64,000 bases of DNA from Synechococcus sp. BIOS-U3-1 (GTDB lineage Bacteria > Cyanobacteriota > Cyanobacteriia > PCC-6307 > Cyanobiaceae). The position numbers and the translations under genes were made by a program. Of the stretch, positions 23,297 through 30,441 are shown one piece after another. The notes under the pieces were generated by a model. It worked only from the letters and a program-made list of their open reading frames with translations, did not search any database and was not told the origin of the DNA. Positions within the stretch are counted from its first letter, which is position 1. Every line of letters starts with the position of its first letter. The stretch spans positions 1,612,001-1,676,000 of the forward strand of contig NZ_CP047936.1 of NCBI RefSeq assembly GCF_014279975.1, in the 5' to 3' direction.

Positions 23297-23451
23297 CTCC
23301 TGAGGAGTTTCGTGTTCAATTTCAAAGGCAATTCATCAAAGACGTCTCTGAGGCCCTGCAGCAGGCGAGAGATCAGGGAGATACCAGACGTGCTGAAGTG
23401 CTTTACAGCATGCTCAGGGACTGCCTGCGAGACCTCTCAGGGCCTAATTGA
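23293..23451 (+). CDS. Small helical protein, 52 aa
   Basis: The frame encodes MTPEEFRVQFQRQFIKDVSE followed by ALQQARDQGDTRRAEVLYSM and ends RDLSGPN. It is an amphipathic helical protein, and its ATG overlaps the stop of the Lys-rich gene. It is the last + strand gene of the element. Confidence 0.55.
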   Translation: MTPEEFRVQFQRQFIKDVSEALQQARDQGDTRRAEVLYSMLRDCLRDLSGPN

Positions 23452-24043
23452 TCTTTTCTAGTGGACAAACCTTCGGAGTAAAATGATAAAAATCTCTGAA
23501 GGGTATCCCCTTAGGGGCGGCGGCCAGCTACCCCCTTGGGGGGTGGCAAATCCTGATGAATGCTCCTCGGCCTATCCAGCCACCAGCCCTGGCTGTGGAG
23601 ATTCCGGGGTCCGATTTCAATTCAACAGAGTGAGTTTTGATTCATTGAAGGCTGCTTCACACCATCAAGGTGTCGCTCACCTACGATTCATGCAGTGATA
23701 GTCAGTACTGAACTGCAGAGTCATTAGTCCACTGATCTAATGCACGCCTGATCGGTGGGGATCAGTAGGGATATCTACTCATATCATCAGCAATAGTACA
23801 GGTGTATCTAAGTACATCCAACCATGCTGGCTATAGATAGTACGCTTGTACTCCTCAGCGTCTTCTATGTCTCTTCTCCACCTGTCACTGTTTTCCCCTG
23901 TGACAATCAGTGGGCTGGCACATCCAAGCAATCGAAGAGGAATGGATCCTCGACTGCTTACTGGTATGCAGAGGCCAAGACAAATTCGCGAACGACCTAA
24001 TCGCTATTGAGCCAGAAGTTCATGATCAACAGGTTCTGGTCTG
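23452..24043. other. Right-end untranslated region of the element
   Basis: A GC-rich hairpin (about 23531-23556, GCTACCCCC against GGGGGGTGGC) lies shortly after the last + gene and may end transcription. The rest holds no supported gene; a 71-codon frame at 23483-23698 is unlikely. Confidence 0.4.
23677..23690. repeat. 14-bp direct repeat, copy 1
   Basis: TCACCTACGATTCA recurs exactly 1000 bases downstream at 24677-24690, the second copy just before yccF. Confidence 0.5.
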
Positions 24044-24310
24044 TCAGGGACCCCAGGAACAACCCTGCATGCATACGGTAGGGCCGCTTCCGCCTGAAAT
24101 TGCTTCCAGTTCCTCTGCATTGAGTTCGCTCACATCTGATTTTCTGAGTTTTAGATTCAGCTGATTGATGTGGTCACTGGACACTTCATGGCCATGTTCC
24201 TTTGCAAGGTCAACCACAGCTTGTGCAGTCTTGGCGCCTTTCAGCTTGTCCTGAAGAGTCTTGTCGCCTGTAACTTTTCCAATAAATGCCTTGAGTGATT
24301 CTGGGGACAT
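24044..24310 (-). CDS. procA: Prochlorosin-type lanthipeptide precursor (ProcA-like)
   Basis: The ATG at 24310 gives an 88-aa precursor that closely resembles the one at 20449 over the first 45 residues (MSPESLKAFIGKVTGDKTLQ, then AKEHGHE). The leader carries an acidic, Leu-rich second half ending in LNAEELEAISGG. After the GG site the core is SGPTVCMQGCSWGP, with one Thr, two Ser and two Cys, enough for one or two thioether rings. No modification enzyme is nearby. The shared leader suggests use of the same host ProcM and transporter. Confidence 0.85.
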   Translation of the reverse strand: MSPESLKAFIGKVTGDKTLQDKLKGAKTAQAVVDLAKEHGHEVSSDHINQLNLKLRKSDVSELNAEELEAISGGSGPTVCMQGCSWGP

Positions 24311-24644
24311 TGTAGTTAGGGGGGTCTCAGTCGATATTGACCATCGCATATTGAATTGTCATGCTTTGAGTGGATTTAGCTACTGCAAGAAGCACCCAGC
24401 TCATCGGCAATGTTTTCCCTGCCTTACCCAAATCTTTTTTCTGCCGTCCTGCGGAGCTGGTGGGACCTGAGCTGGTGGGCTGCTTGTACGGGACACACGT
24501 TCAACATGCAGCAGTGCCTCATTAACCATGAAGAGTGGCTGTGACCTGAGGGCAACATGGTTCACATCTGCACAACTACGCCCTGCTCCGATCAGTGGCA
24601 CATCGTCCAGTTCTGAAACCAAGTCCCACAAAACCACGGGAGAA
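24311..24644. other. Element right-end leader region
   Basis: It holds the promoter region of the precursor gene and a 78-codon minus frame (24401-24637, MVLWDLVSELDDVPLIGAGR) of plausible composition but without a ribosome site or known family. CTGAGCTGGTGG near 24469 forms part of a short GAGCTGGTGG repeat. Confidence 0.3.
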
Positions 24645-24657
24645 TGCCCGTAATTCC
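24645..24657. repeat. Right attachment-site core (attR)
   Basis: Exact copy of TGCCCGTAATTCC from 8130-8142; it lies 43 bases before the yccF start codon. Confidence 0.7.
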
Positions 24658-24676
24658 CTTGCGTTCTGAGAGGGGG

Positions 24677-24690
24677 TCACCTACGATTCA
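24677..24690. repeat. 14-bp direct repeat, copy 2
   Basis: TCACCTACGATTCA, ten bases before the ATG of yccF; copy 1 is at 23677-23690. Confidence 0.5.
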
Positions 24691-24699
24691 GGTAAGCCT

Positions 24700-25104
24700 A
24701 TGACTGCTCTCCTTAATATCCTTTGGGTAGTGCTCGGCGGATTGATGATGGCCCTGGGCTGGTGGCTGGCCGGATTGATCTGTGCAATCACGGTGGTGGG
24801 ACTGCCCTGGGCTCGTTCCTGTTTCGTGATCGGGAGATTTTCGCTTTGGCCCTTTGGGCAGGAAGCCGTGAACCGCAGGGACTTACGCGGCCGCGATGAT
24901 CTGGGCACCGGATCGATCGGGTTGATCGGCAACGTGCTCTGGTTTCTGGTGGCGGGATGGTGGCTGGCAGTCGGTCATTTAACTTCCGCCCTGGCCTGCT
25001 TCGTGACCATCGTGGGTATCCCCTTCGGGATTCAGCACATGAAACTGGCCCTAATCGCCCTGGCGCCCGTGGGAATGACCGTTGTACCGGTCCACAAGAT
25101 TTAA
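24700..25104 (+). CDS. yccF: YccF-domain inner-membrane protein
   Basis: The 134-aa protein has the two-fold YccF repeat. Each half contains a glycine-rich membrane hairpin: LLNILWVVLGGLMMALGWWL then ITVVGLPWARSCF, and IGNVLWFLVAGWWLAVGHLT then VTIVGIPFGIQHMKLA. About four membrane helices are predicted. The family is widespread and its function is not known. The start lies 43 bases right of the element's attR, so the insertion is in its promoter region. Confidence 0.85.
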   Translation: MTALLNILWVVLGGLMMALGWWLAGLICAITVVGLPWARSCFVIGRFSLWPFGQEAVNRRDLRGRDDLGTGSIGLIGNVLWFLVAGWWLAVGHLTSALACFVTIVGIPFGIQHMKLALIALAPVGMTVVPVHKI

Positions 25105-25124
25105 TCGCTCCCGATGAACAGTCA

Positions 25125-25472
25125 TTAGAAGGGCAGGTAGAGGAAATCACGGCCGCAACGGTCCAGAGCCTCCCGCACCGACTTAAGCACTTGTGGCTCT
25201 CCGTCAAAGCTGCGCCCATCCGGCACAACAAGCTCACCGCCAGCATCGAGATGAATGTTGCCGCTGAACCAAGATGCGCCTGAAGGCAGATACGCCCGAC
25301 AGCTCAAGGCACCATCGCCCCCCTGCTTGCGCTCAATCAACCAGCCATTGACCCGATCAAGCTCGGTGTAGCTATCGAGACCGGCCCAGCAGGGATGCGT
25401 GAACAACACCAGCAAAGTCACGCTTCTGCTCAGCGCTCCTTGCAAAGCTGATGCGGCACTGCAGTGGCTCAA
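25125..25472 (-). CDS. Secreted hypothetical protein, 115 aa
   Basis: A hydrophobic stretch (VTLLVLFTHPCWAG) suggests a signal peptide with cleavage after Ala near residue 30. The mature part has two Cys and alternating polar strands (LPSGASWFSGNIHLDAGGEL). The TTG start at 25472 overlaps the upstream stop; an internal GTG after AAGGAG (VTLLVLF) may be the real start. Role unknown. Confidence 0.5.
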   Translation of the reverse strand: MSHCSAASALQGALSRSVTLLVLFTHPCWAGLDSYTELDRVNGWLIERKQGGDGALSCRAYLPSGASWFSGNIHLDAGGELVVPDGRSFDGEPQVLKSVREALDRCGRDFLYLPF

Positions 25473-25642
25473 GATCGTTCTTCCTCAGTGAGGTACTCCT
25501 CCACGATGGGGGAGCAATCACCGCGTTCTAGGGCTGCGATTTCACGCTCAATGTTGTCGATGAACAGCTGATTACCGTTGCGCCTTGCCACCTCCAAAAC
25601 GGTACGCAGGCGCTCCAGCTGCATCTGGTTCTCATCGTCCAT
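25469..25642 (-). CDS. Small helical protein, 57 aa
   Basis: The frame encodes MDDENQMQLERLRTVLEVAR followed by RNGNQLFIDNIEREIAALER and an acidic tail. The strong amphipathic helical pattern and coupling to the downstream gene support it. It is a small marine picocyanobacterial-type protein of unknown role. Confidence 0.6.
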   Translation of the reverse strand: MDDENQMQLERLRTVLEVARRNGNQLFIDNIEREIAALERGDCSPIVEEYLTEEERS

Positions 25643-25785
25643 TCACTGCACATCGCAATCACCGCAGCCAATCATGGATGCGGCACCATCCGCAAGCCTC
25701 CACAAGCAGCACGACCAAACGGTCGGCGTCACCGCAACAGTGACAGGTCAAGATCCGTTAAAAGGAGTTGACACGAACAGCAAAC

Positions 25786-26637
25786 ATGGCTCACGGATAC
25801 GGAGTAATCGGCAGTGGATACGTCGGCACCGCTGTGGCCATGCGCATGAAGAGGGCAGGCTTGCCCATCACCGCAACCACCCGCTCAGTCGAGAACGTGC
25901 GCGAATTACGAGGACTGATGGATGACGTACGACAGCTCGACATCACTGACCCAGATTTAGATCTTTCTTTTCTTGCCGACCTGCAGAGCCTGCTGATCAG
26001 CGTGGCCCCCACCAGGCAAAACGATGGCTATAGCGATGTGTTCGCCCGCGGCATGCGCAACCTGGTTGGCGCATTGCGGCGCCGACCAAGCACACAGCCA
26101 CTGCACATCACGTATATCAGCAGCGTCAGCGTGTATGGAGACCGGCAGGGAGAGGAGGTTTGGGAATACTCAGCCCTGGATTCGGACTCCCAGGTCAACA
26201 GCATGCTGGCGACAGCCGAAGAGCTGATGCTCGATATTGACCGCCCAGATACCTCCATCTGCGTACTCAGGCTGGGCGGAATCTATGGACCCGGTCGCGA
26301 CATGGTGGGCATGATCCGCGAGGCTGCCGGCCAGCAGGTGCCGAAGAATGGCAATGCCATCAATGCCTGGAGCGGCCTTGTCGACATCGCCAGAGGCGTG
26401 CAGTTCGCATCCGATCAAAAGCTGATAGGCATCTACAACTTGGTTGATGACATGCAGCTCAGCCGACGGGAACTCTCCACCCTGATCTGCGATCAGGATG
26501 GACTGCCTCCGGTGCTTTGGAGTTACTCCAGTGGGGAGAACGAACGCAGCATGAATGCTCGTGTGTCAAACCAGAAAATCAAGGACGCCGGCTTCAAGCT
26601 GATGTCACCGTCGATGCTTGAGCCAGCCGTCGTGTGA
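25786..26637 (+). CDS. NAD(P)-dependent epimerase/dehydratase-like protein
   Basis: The ATG at 25786 gives 283 aa with a Rossmann GVIGSGYVG motif at the N-terminus. ISSVSVYGDRQGE takes the place of the extended-SDR TSS-VYG strand, although no clear YxxxK follows. LRLGGIYGPGRD near residue 160 is a typical substrate-pocket motif. This arrangement matches atypical extended SDRs of the YeeZ kind, whose substrates are mostly unknown. An AAAAGGAG site lies upstream, nearer to an in-frame TTG at 25768. Confidence 0.75.
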   Translation: MAHGYGVIGSGYVGTAVAMRMKRAGLPITATTRSVENVRELRGLMDDVRQLDITDPDLDLSFLADLQSLLISVAPTRQNDGYSDVFARGMRNLVGALRRRPSTQPLHITYISSVSVYGDRQGEEVWEYSALDSDSQVNSMLATAEELMLDIDRPDTSICVLRLGGIYGPGRDMVGMIREAAGQQVPKNGNAINAWSGLVDIARGVQFASDQKLIGIYNLVDDMQLSRRELSTLICDQDGLPPVLWSYSSGENERSMNARVSNQKIKDAGFKLMSPSMLEPAVV

Positions 26638-26774
26638 ATGTGTCTCCACGCGCAGACGACTATCAATCCTGCAATTCTTCAAAAATGTTTCCCTGATAAA
26701 GGGGTTGCCTTTCAAGGATCCCCTTGATCGGGCAATCATGCGTCAGTGGCTGACGTTGAGGAGCCTGATTGTCG

Positions 26775-27608
26775 CTAACCAATCATGCGTTGACGCACCA
26801 ATGCATCCCACAACTCAGTGGGGATCAACCGTTGCAGCACGAGTGCTTCAGAGTCCTTGCCGCAGCGGTAGCGGGGTTTGGGTCTCGCTGTCTCCAGAGC
26901 CGAGGCGATGGTGCGAGCCACCAGCTCTGGAGAGGAGCCGCGACGAAAGCCATCCGCCCAGCTAGCTGCGACACGACGCATCATTGGCCCCCACACCGGA
27001 TCGGTCGATTGCTGCCGCAATGAGACCTCACTCACCGCTTCGAAGCCGGTACGGATCAACCCCGGCTCTACCAACACCACCTGCACGCCAAAACCCTGTA
27101 GCTCCAGACGCAAAGCATCACTGATGCCCTCGAGCGCATGCTTACTAGCGCCGTACCAGCCGGCTCCTGGAGTCACAAAACGGCCGGCGATGGATGAAAG
27201 ATTCACGATGCGGCCACGACGTCGTTCCCGCATAGGTGGCAACAGCATCTGGGTGAGTCCGATCAATCCAAAAACATTCACTTCAAACATCGCCCGGGCG
27301 CACTCGATGGACATGGTCTCCACCGGACCCGTGTCCGCATAGCCGGCGTTATTGACCAGGGCATCCAGTGCTCCAACTTCACAGCTGACTGCATCGGCGA
27401 GCTGATGACAGGAGTCTTGGTCAGCGAGATCAAGCGATAGCAGCTCAGCACCTCGACTGCGTAAAGGTTCCATCGCCTCAAGCCGGCGGGCGGCAGCGAA
27501 AACCCGCCAGCCACGATCGAGCAATCGGTGAGCCGTGGCCAAGCCGATGCCACTGGAGGCTCCAGTGATTAGAACGCTGCGCCTGGCGTGAGATTGAAAC
27601 GCTGTCAT
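26775..27608 (-). CDS. Classical short-chain dehydrogenase/reductase
   Basis: From the ATG at 27608 the protein is 277 aa. It has TGASSGIG (cofactor motif), NNAGYAD, a catalytic Ser in LSSIAGRFVTPGAG and YGASKHALE (catalytic Tyr and Lys). The C-terminal half is of the length usual for enzymes acting on steroid-like or lipid substrates. It begins one base after the stop of the TIGR03643 gene, so they are probably one transcript. The substrate is unknown. Confidence 0.85.
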   Translation of the reverse strand: MTAFQSHARRSVLITGASSGIGLATAHRLLDRGWRVFAAARRLEAMEPLRSRGAELLSLDLADQDSCHQLADAVSCEVGALDALVNNAGYADTGPVETMSIECARAMFEVNVFGLIGLTQMLLPPMRERRRGRIVNLSSIAGRFVTPGAGWYGASKHALEGISDALRLELQGFGVQVVLVEPGLIRTGFEAVSEVSLRQQSTDPVWGPMMRRVAASWADGFRRGSSPELVARTIASALETARPKPRYRCGKDSEALVLQRLIPTELWDALVRQRMIG

Positions 27609-27609
27609 T

Positions 27610-27864
27610 TCACTTGTGGCAAGCCGCACGGAAACGATTGGAAGGATTGGTGCTGCCGTGCTTGGTCCGTCGACCGCTCACTCGCTTCCGCCAGGCACGA
27701 AAAGAGCCGGATTTGAGCTCGGAACGCATCAGTGAGATCACTGCTGCTTCAGACAGACCGAACTGGAATTCAATGGCTTCGAACGTGGTGCGATCTTCCC
27801 AGGCCATTTCGATCACGCGATCGATGTCCCGAGAGGTGAGTTGGTCAGGAACGCCGCAGTCCAT
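27610..27864 (-). CDS. TIGR03643/DUF2805 family protein
   Basis: The 84-aa product contains DIDRVIEMAWEDRTTFEAIE, then FQFGLSEAAVISLMRSELKS and SFRAWRKRVSGRRTKH. That is the full signature of this small family, which has a helix-turn-helix-like core and a basic tail. It may bind DNA. It is co-oriented and adjacent to the SDR gene. Confidence 0.85.
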   Translation of the reverse strand: MDCGVPDQLTSRDIDRVIEMAWEDRTTFEAIEFQFGLSEAAVISLMRSELKSGSFRAWRKRVSGRRTKHGSTNPSNRFRAACHK

Positions 27865-27876
27865 TCAACAAACGAA

Positions 27877-28032
27877 TCAGTGGTCGGGATGCTCAAACAG
27901 AGCCACCGCAAGGTCGGACTCACTGAGTTGGCGAACATCGGAGCTCGACTCAAACTCAGAACTCGGCGGCGCAGACGGAAGAGCAAAGGATTTCTCCAGC
28001 TCGGTTCTGGCGGCGCCGAAGGGGTAGGTCAT
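27877..28032 (-). CDS. Small Ser-rich acidic protein, 51 aa
   Basis: From the ATG at 28032: MTYPFGAARTELEKSFALPS followed by a Pro/Ser-rich linker and an acidic helix. It ends 13 bases before the TIGR03643 gene. Probably a real small protein of the same transcript; function unknown. Confidence 0.45.
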   Translation of the reverse strand: MTYPFGAARTELEKSFALPSAPPSSEFESSSDVRQLSESDLAVALFEHPDH

Positions 28033-28159
28033 GGATACGGCAGTAAAACGAAGGCGACAAAGCAAGGGCAGCGAAGCCAAAGCCCTTTACATTGCGCAAC
28101 ATTAACCGCAGACGCGGCCGAGCGGCCGACGCCGAGCGGTAAGACCACGCAAACGAAAC

Positions 28160-28246
28160 TGATTCTCATCAGCATATTTACACTCCTGACTGTGATTCTC
28201 AAATGCATATTTACGGCTCTTGAATGTGATTCTCAAAAGCATATTT
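28160..28246. promoter_or_regulatory. Three-copy operator-like repeat upstream of ferritin
   Basis: TGATTCTCA, three bases and GCATATTT (first copy AGCATATTT) occur at 28160-28179, 28193-28212 and 28227-28246, spaced 33 and 34 bases, about three helix turns. The reverse complement TGAGAATCA resembles the core of Fur-family boxes. The array ends about 80 bases before the ferritin ATG. Confidence 0.7.
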
Positions 28247-28328
28247 TGATCCCTTAATGTTCGGTTTTTACCCTTATCTTTCGCTCTTTTGTGATGTAGA
28301 ACTGTCTCATCCCTCCAAGAGGTTCGAC

Positions 28329-28913
28329 ATGACAAATTCAGTTACCGCTCAAGCCACCATTGCCGTTCCCGTCGGTCCTGCAGGCCGTGCCATGGCCGAA
28401 CCCATGTCCGGCGACATGCTGGATCTCATGCAAGCTCATCTCAACCTTGAGCGTCAGTCCGCAGCCGCCTATTTCGCTGCTGCCATCTGGTTTGCTGAAC
28501 GCGAACTCGTCGGCTTTGCCGAGCATCTACGCGATGAAGCCAAGCAGGAAGAGCAGCATGCCGCCAAGTTCGCCGATTACCTGATCTCTAGAGGTCAGAG
28601 GCCTGTTCTCGACACCGTTGAACCACCTCGTCAGCAATGGCCTGATGTCGAACAGGTGATGGCCAATGTCTTCCGCTTGGAAGCTGATGTAACCGCCTCA
28701 GTACTCCAGCTCTATAGCACCGCTGAGCAGGATCTCGACAGGCGCACCTCCGTCTTCCTTGATCCCATCGTTGATGATCAGCGCCTCTCTGAGCACGAAG
28801 CCGCTTACCTGCTCGGACGCGTCAAGTTCGCAGCAAACAACCCAGCCGCCGTCATGATCATCGACGCCGAGCTCAGGGAAGGTGACGCCAAGCCCGCCAA
28901 GCTCGAAGGCTGA
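28329..28913 (+). CDS. Ferritin, cyanobacterial SynFtn-like
   Basis: The ATG at 28329 gives 194 aa. A variable N-terminus precedes a four-helix bundle with ferroxidase-type ligands: E in LNLERQSAAAYF, E-x-x-H in DEAKQEEQHAAKFADY, E in RLEADVTASV and a distal Q/E set in AEQDLD and SEHEAAYLLGRVKF. It would oxidise and store iron in a 24-mer. The sequence resembles the ferritin characterised from Synechococcus CC9311. Regulation is suggested by the three upstream repeats. A terminator follows directly. Confidence 0.85.
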   Translation: MTNSVTAQATIAVPVGPAGRAMAEPMSGDMLDLMQAHLNLERQSAAAYFAAAIWFAERELVGFAEHLRDEAKQEEQHAAKFADYLISRGQRPVLDTVEPPRQQWPDVEQVMANVFRLEADVTASVLQLYSTAEQDLDRRTSVFLDPIVDDQRLSEHEAAYLLGRVKFAANNPAAVMIIDAELREGDAKPAKLEG

Positions 28914-28930
28914 TCCAACAACCGCAAATC

Positions 28931-28960
28931 AAAAGCCCCGCTGATGGCGGGGCTTTTTTG
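28931..28960 (+). terminator. Rho-independent terminator of ferritin
   Basis: AAAAGCCCCGC, loop TGATG, GCGGGGCTTTTTT: an eight-base GC stem and a T-run. Confidence 0.9.
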
Positions 28961-28997
28961 ATCAGCTATCAGCTGCAGACAACTGCTGATGTACCCA

Positions 28998-29129
28998 TCA
29001 AGATCGCACCAGCTTGAACAGCGCCCAGAGCGCTGCGGCAGCGAGCAGCCAATACATCCATGACCACTGCAGCCAGACAGCGGCAATGAAGGCCAAGGCG
29101 AACAACGCCAGAAATCTCCCGAAGGTCAC
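28998..29129 (-). CDS. Small two-helix membrane protein, 43 aa
   Basis: A GTG at 29129 opens MTFGRFLALFALAFIAAVWL then a Trp/Tyr-rich turn and a second hydrophobic run LLAAAALWALFKLVRS. The longer TTG-started frame is less likely. Function unknown. Confidence 0.45.
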   Translation of the reverse strand: MTFGRFLALFALAFIAAVWLQWSWMYWLLAAAALWALFKLVRS

Positions 29130-29287
29130 ATTTAACTGACAAGAGGTTCCATCTAAACCAACCCTGACTTGATTCAACAACCCTCAGCGCAACATCACTC
29201 TCAACAGCGGCTTCCCAACAGCGCCGTCTCAACAGTGCTCTCTCAACAGCCATATTCTCTAGGGTTCTCGACAACCACCACTGGTTG

Positions 29288-29458
29288 ATGAACGTTGACA
29301 AAGACCTGCAAAAACAGGCGCGCAAAAACTTACGCGGTACGGACCCTGCAATCGCCAAATACCTACAAGCGCTTGAGCACGAGGTCTGTCACCTCGAGAA
29401 GCTCAATGCGCAGCTGAATCAGGAAATACAGAACCTTCAACAGCAGAACTCAAACTGA
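29288..29458 (+). CDS. Small coiled-coil protein, 56 aa
   Basis: The frame encodes MNVDKDLQKQARKNLRGTDP, then a leucine-heptad helix (LEKLNAQLNQEIQNLQQQNS). The amphipathic heptads support a real coiled-coil dimer. No family is assigned. Confidence 0.55.
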   Translation: MNVDKDLQKQARKNLRGTDPAIAKYLQALEHEVCHLEKLNAQLNQEIQNLQQQNSN

Positions 29459-29481
29459 TCGGGTTGCTGCAGAGCCTGTGA

Positions 29482-29661
29482 TCAAGCGATTTTGAGAATC
29501 GCACTGATCAAATTCGGGCGCTGCCTGAGTTCAGCTGTAAATTCTCGAGCAAAATCTCTAGCTTCCATTGCATCGGAGGCATAAAAGCAACTCTCGAGAG
29601 TTGCTCCACTGAGATCGCGATAGCGAACTAGATAACGGTTCGCGGTTTGAACGAGTGGCAT
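29482..29661 (-). CDS. Small protein, 59 aa
   Basis: The frame encodes MPLVQTANRYLVRYRDLSGA followed by TLESCFYASDAMEARDFARE and a short helix. The beta-beta-alpha pattern is like small conserved cyanobacterial proteins. It ends just before the next minus-strand region; role unknown. Confidence 0.5.
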   Translation of the reverse strand: MPLVQTANRYLVRYRDLSGATLESCFYASDAMEARDFAREFTAELRQRPNLISAILKIA

Positions 29662-29676
29662 CGATTAGCTCCTGGC

Positions 29677-29889
29677 TTATGCAAATCCAAAACGTCGAGC
29701 GGCACTGGCCTCAAACTCGCGCCTGATCTGCACAATCGCTTCTCGAGCAAAGGCCTTCTCGTTTTCCTGAGCCGTAATGATCTGTTTGGTGAGCTGGCGC
29801 AGTTGCTCGATGTCCTCACAGGAATCGATTTCACGAAACGCAGCTTCGAGGCTGAACTTCTGCTCAACCGACAAGCGATGGTTGGTCAT
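29677..29889 (-). CDS. Small helical protein with NblA-like pattern, 70 aa
   Basis: MTNHRLSVEQKFSLEAAFRE, then DIEQLRQLTKQIITAQENEK, compares with the NblA pattern (LSLEQQFSL, a short loop, then a long helix with Q-x-x-x-x-E). NblA proteins tag phycobilisomes for degradation. The match is by eye only, and the C-terminal third (REAIVQIRREFEASAARR) is longer than in NblA. It stands 15 bases upstream of the 59-aa gene on the same strand, so both may be one operon. Confidence 0.45.
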   Translation of the reverse strand: MTNHRLSVEQKFSLEAAFREIDSCEDIEQLRQLTKQIITAQENEKAFAREAIVQIRREFEASAARRFGFA

Positions 29890-30234
29890 GGTGCAGATGC
29901 GGCAAAAGCCTCACCGAAGTGAGACGTTGGACTTTCCTTCCCAACCATCGCCACTCCTTCACACGATCGTGACGGTGATACCCGTCCTGGTCCGAACACG
30001 CGGTCAGGTCCAGGGCTTGATAAGCCAACCGTAGTGGAGGCCGGCGAACGGCAGAAACCGAGTTAATTGAGGATGTCCTGGCTGGTGAGACGGGATCAGA
30101 TTCGAAGGCTTTTTCATCTGACGCATCCGCATCACAACTGTCCAACAGATCGATCGGGGATTCGTAGCCGTTGTCACCGACGAGTGCATTTGCTCTGGCC
30201 AGCATGACGATATCTACACCGTGGAGTTGGACCC
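29890..30234. other. Stretch without a supported gene
   Basis: Antisense frames of 61-113 codons overlap here but lack motifs and ribosome sites. The region probably holds the promoters of the small minus-strand genes and of the 45-aa + gene. Confidence 0.3.
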
Positions 30235-30372
30235 ATGAAAGCCAACAGCAGCCGTTGCCAGGACCTGAACAAGCAGCTGGCCATGTATCGCGCCTTCCGC
30301 GACATGGATGGCATCGCAGCCGTGACCCGCGAGCTGCAGATGGACGCCTGCGCCTGCCCGGTCAAGAACTGA
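30235..30372 (+). CDS. Small Cys-containing protein, 45 aa
   Basis: The frame encodes MKANSSRCQDLNKQLAMYRA, a helix, then ELQMDACACPVKN. Three Cys with a terminal C-x-C suggest metal or redox binding. A GTGGAG site lies about eight bases upstream of the ATG. It precedes the polymerase gene by 69 bases. Confidence 0.45.
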   Translation: MKANSSRCQDLNKQLAMYRAFRDMDGIAAVTRELQMDACACPVKN

Positions 30373-30441
30373 GCCTGATCACTAGATCCACCATGTTCAG
30401 GCACTCCGGAACCGCCTAAAACAGCCGAGACTGCCTGGAGC

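Larger units (their letters stand above)
8130..24657 (+). mobile_element. Integrated element with tyrosine recombinase and T7-type RNA polymerase
   Basis: The boundaries are a 13-bp direct repeat TGCCCGTAATTCC at 8130-8142 and 24645-24657. Inside are an integrase starting one base after the left repeat, three ribbon-helix-helix proteins, many small + strand genes with ATGA overlaps, a single-subunit RNA polymerase, a hairpin-rich untranslated region, a five-gene module and two lanthipeptide precursors on the minus strand. No virion gene, terminase, primase/helicase or plasmid partition gene is recognisable. That suggests a satellite-like or cryptic element that depends on a helper or on host replication. 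The left flank ends with a Nif11 gene and a yccF remnant; the right flank begins with intact yccF. Confidence 0.8.

Noticed and set aside
8130-24657. Complete prophage
   Set aside because: No capsid, portal, terminase, tail or lysis gene can be recognised despite a phage-type polymerase and integrase.
8130-24657. Tycheposon of the Prochlorococcus type
   Set aside because: Only the tyrosine recombinase fits; no tRNA-associated end and no SNF2, MCM-like helicase or PolB-type gene was seen.
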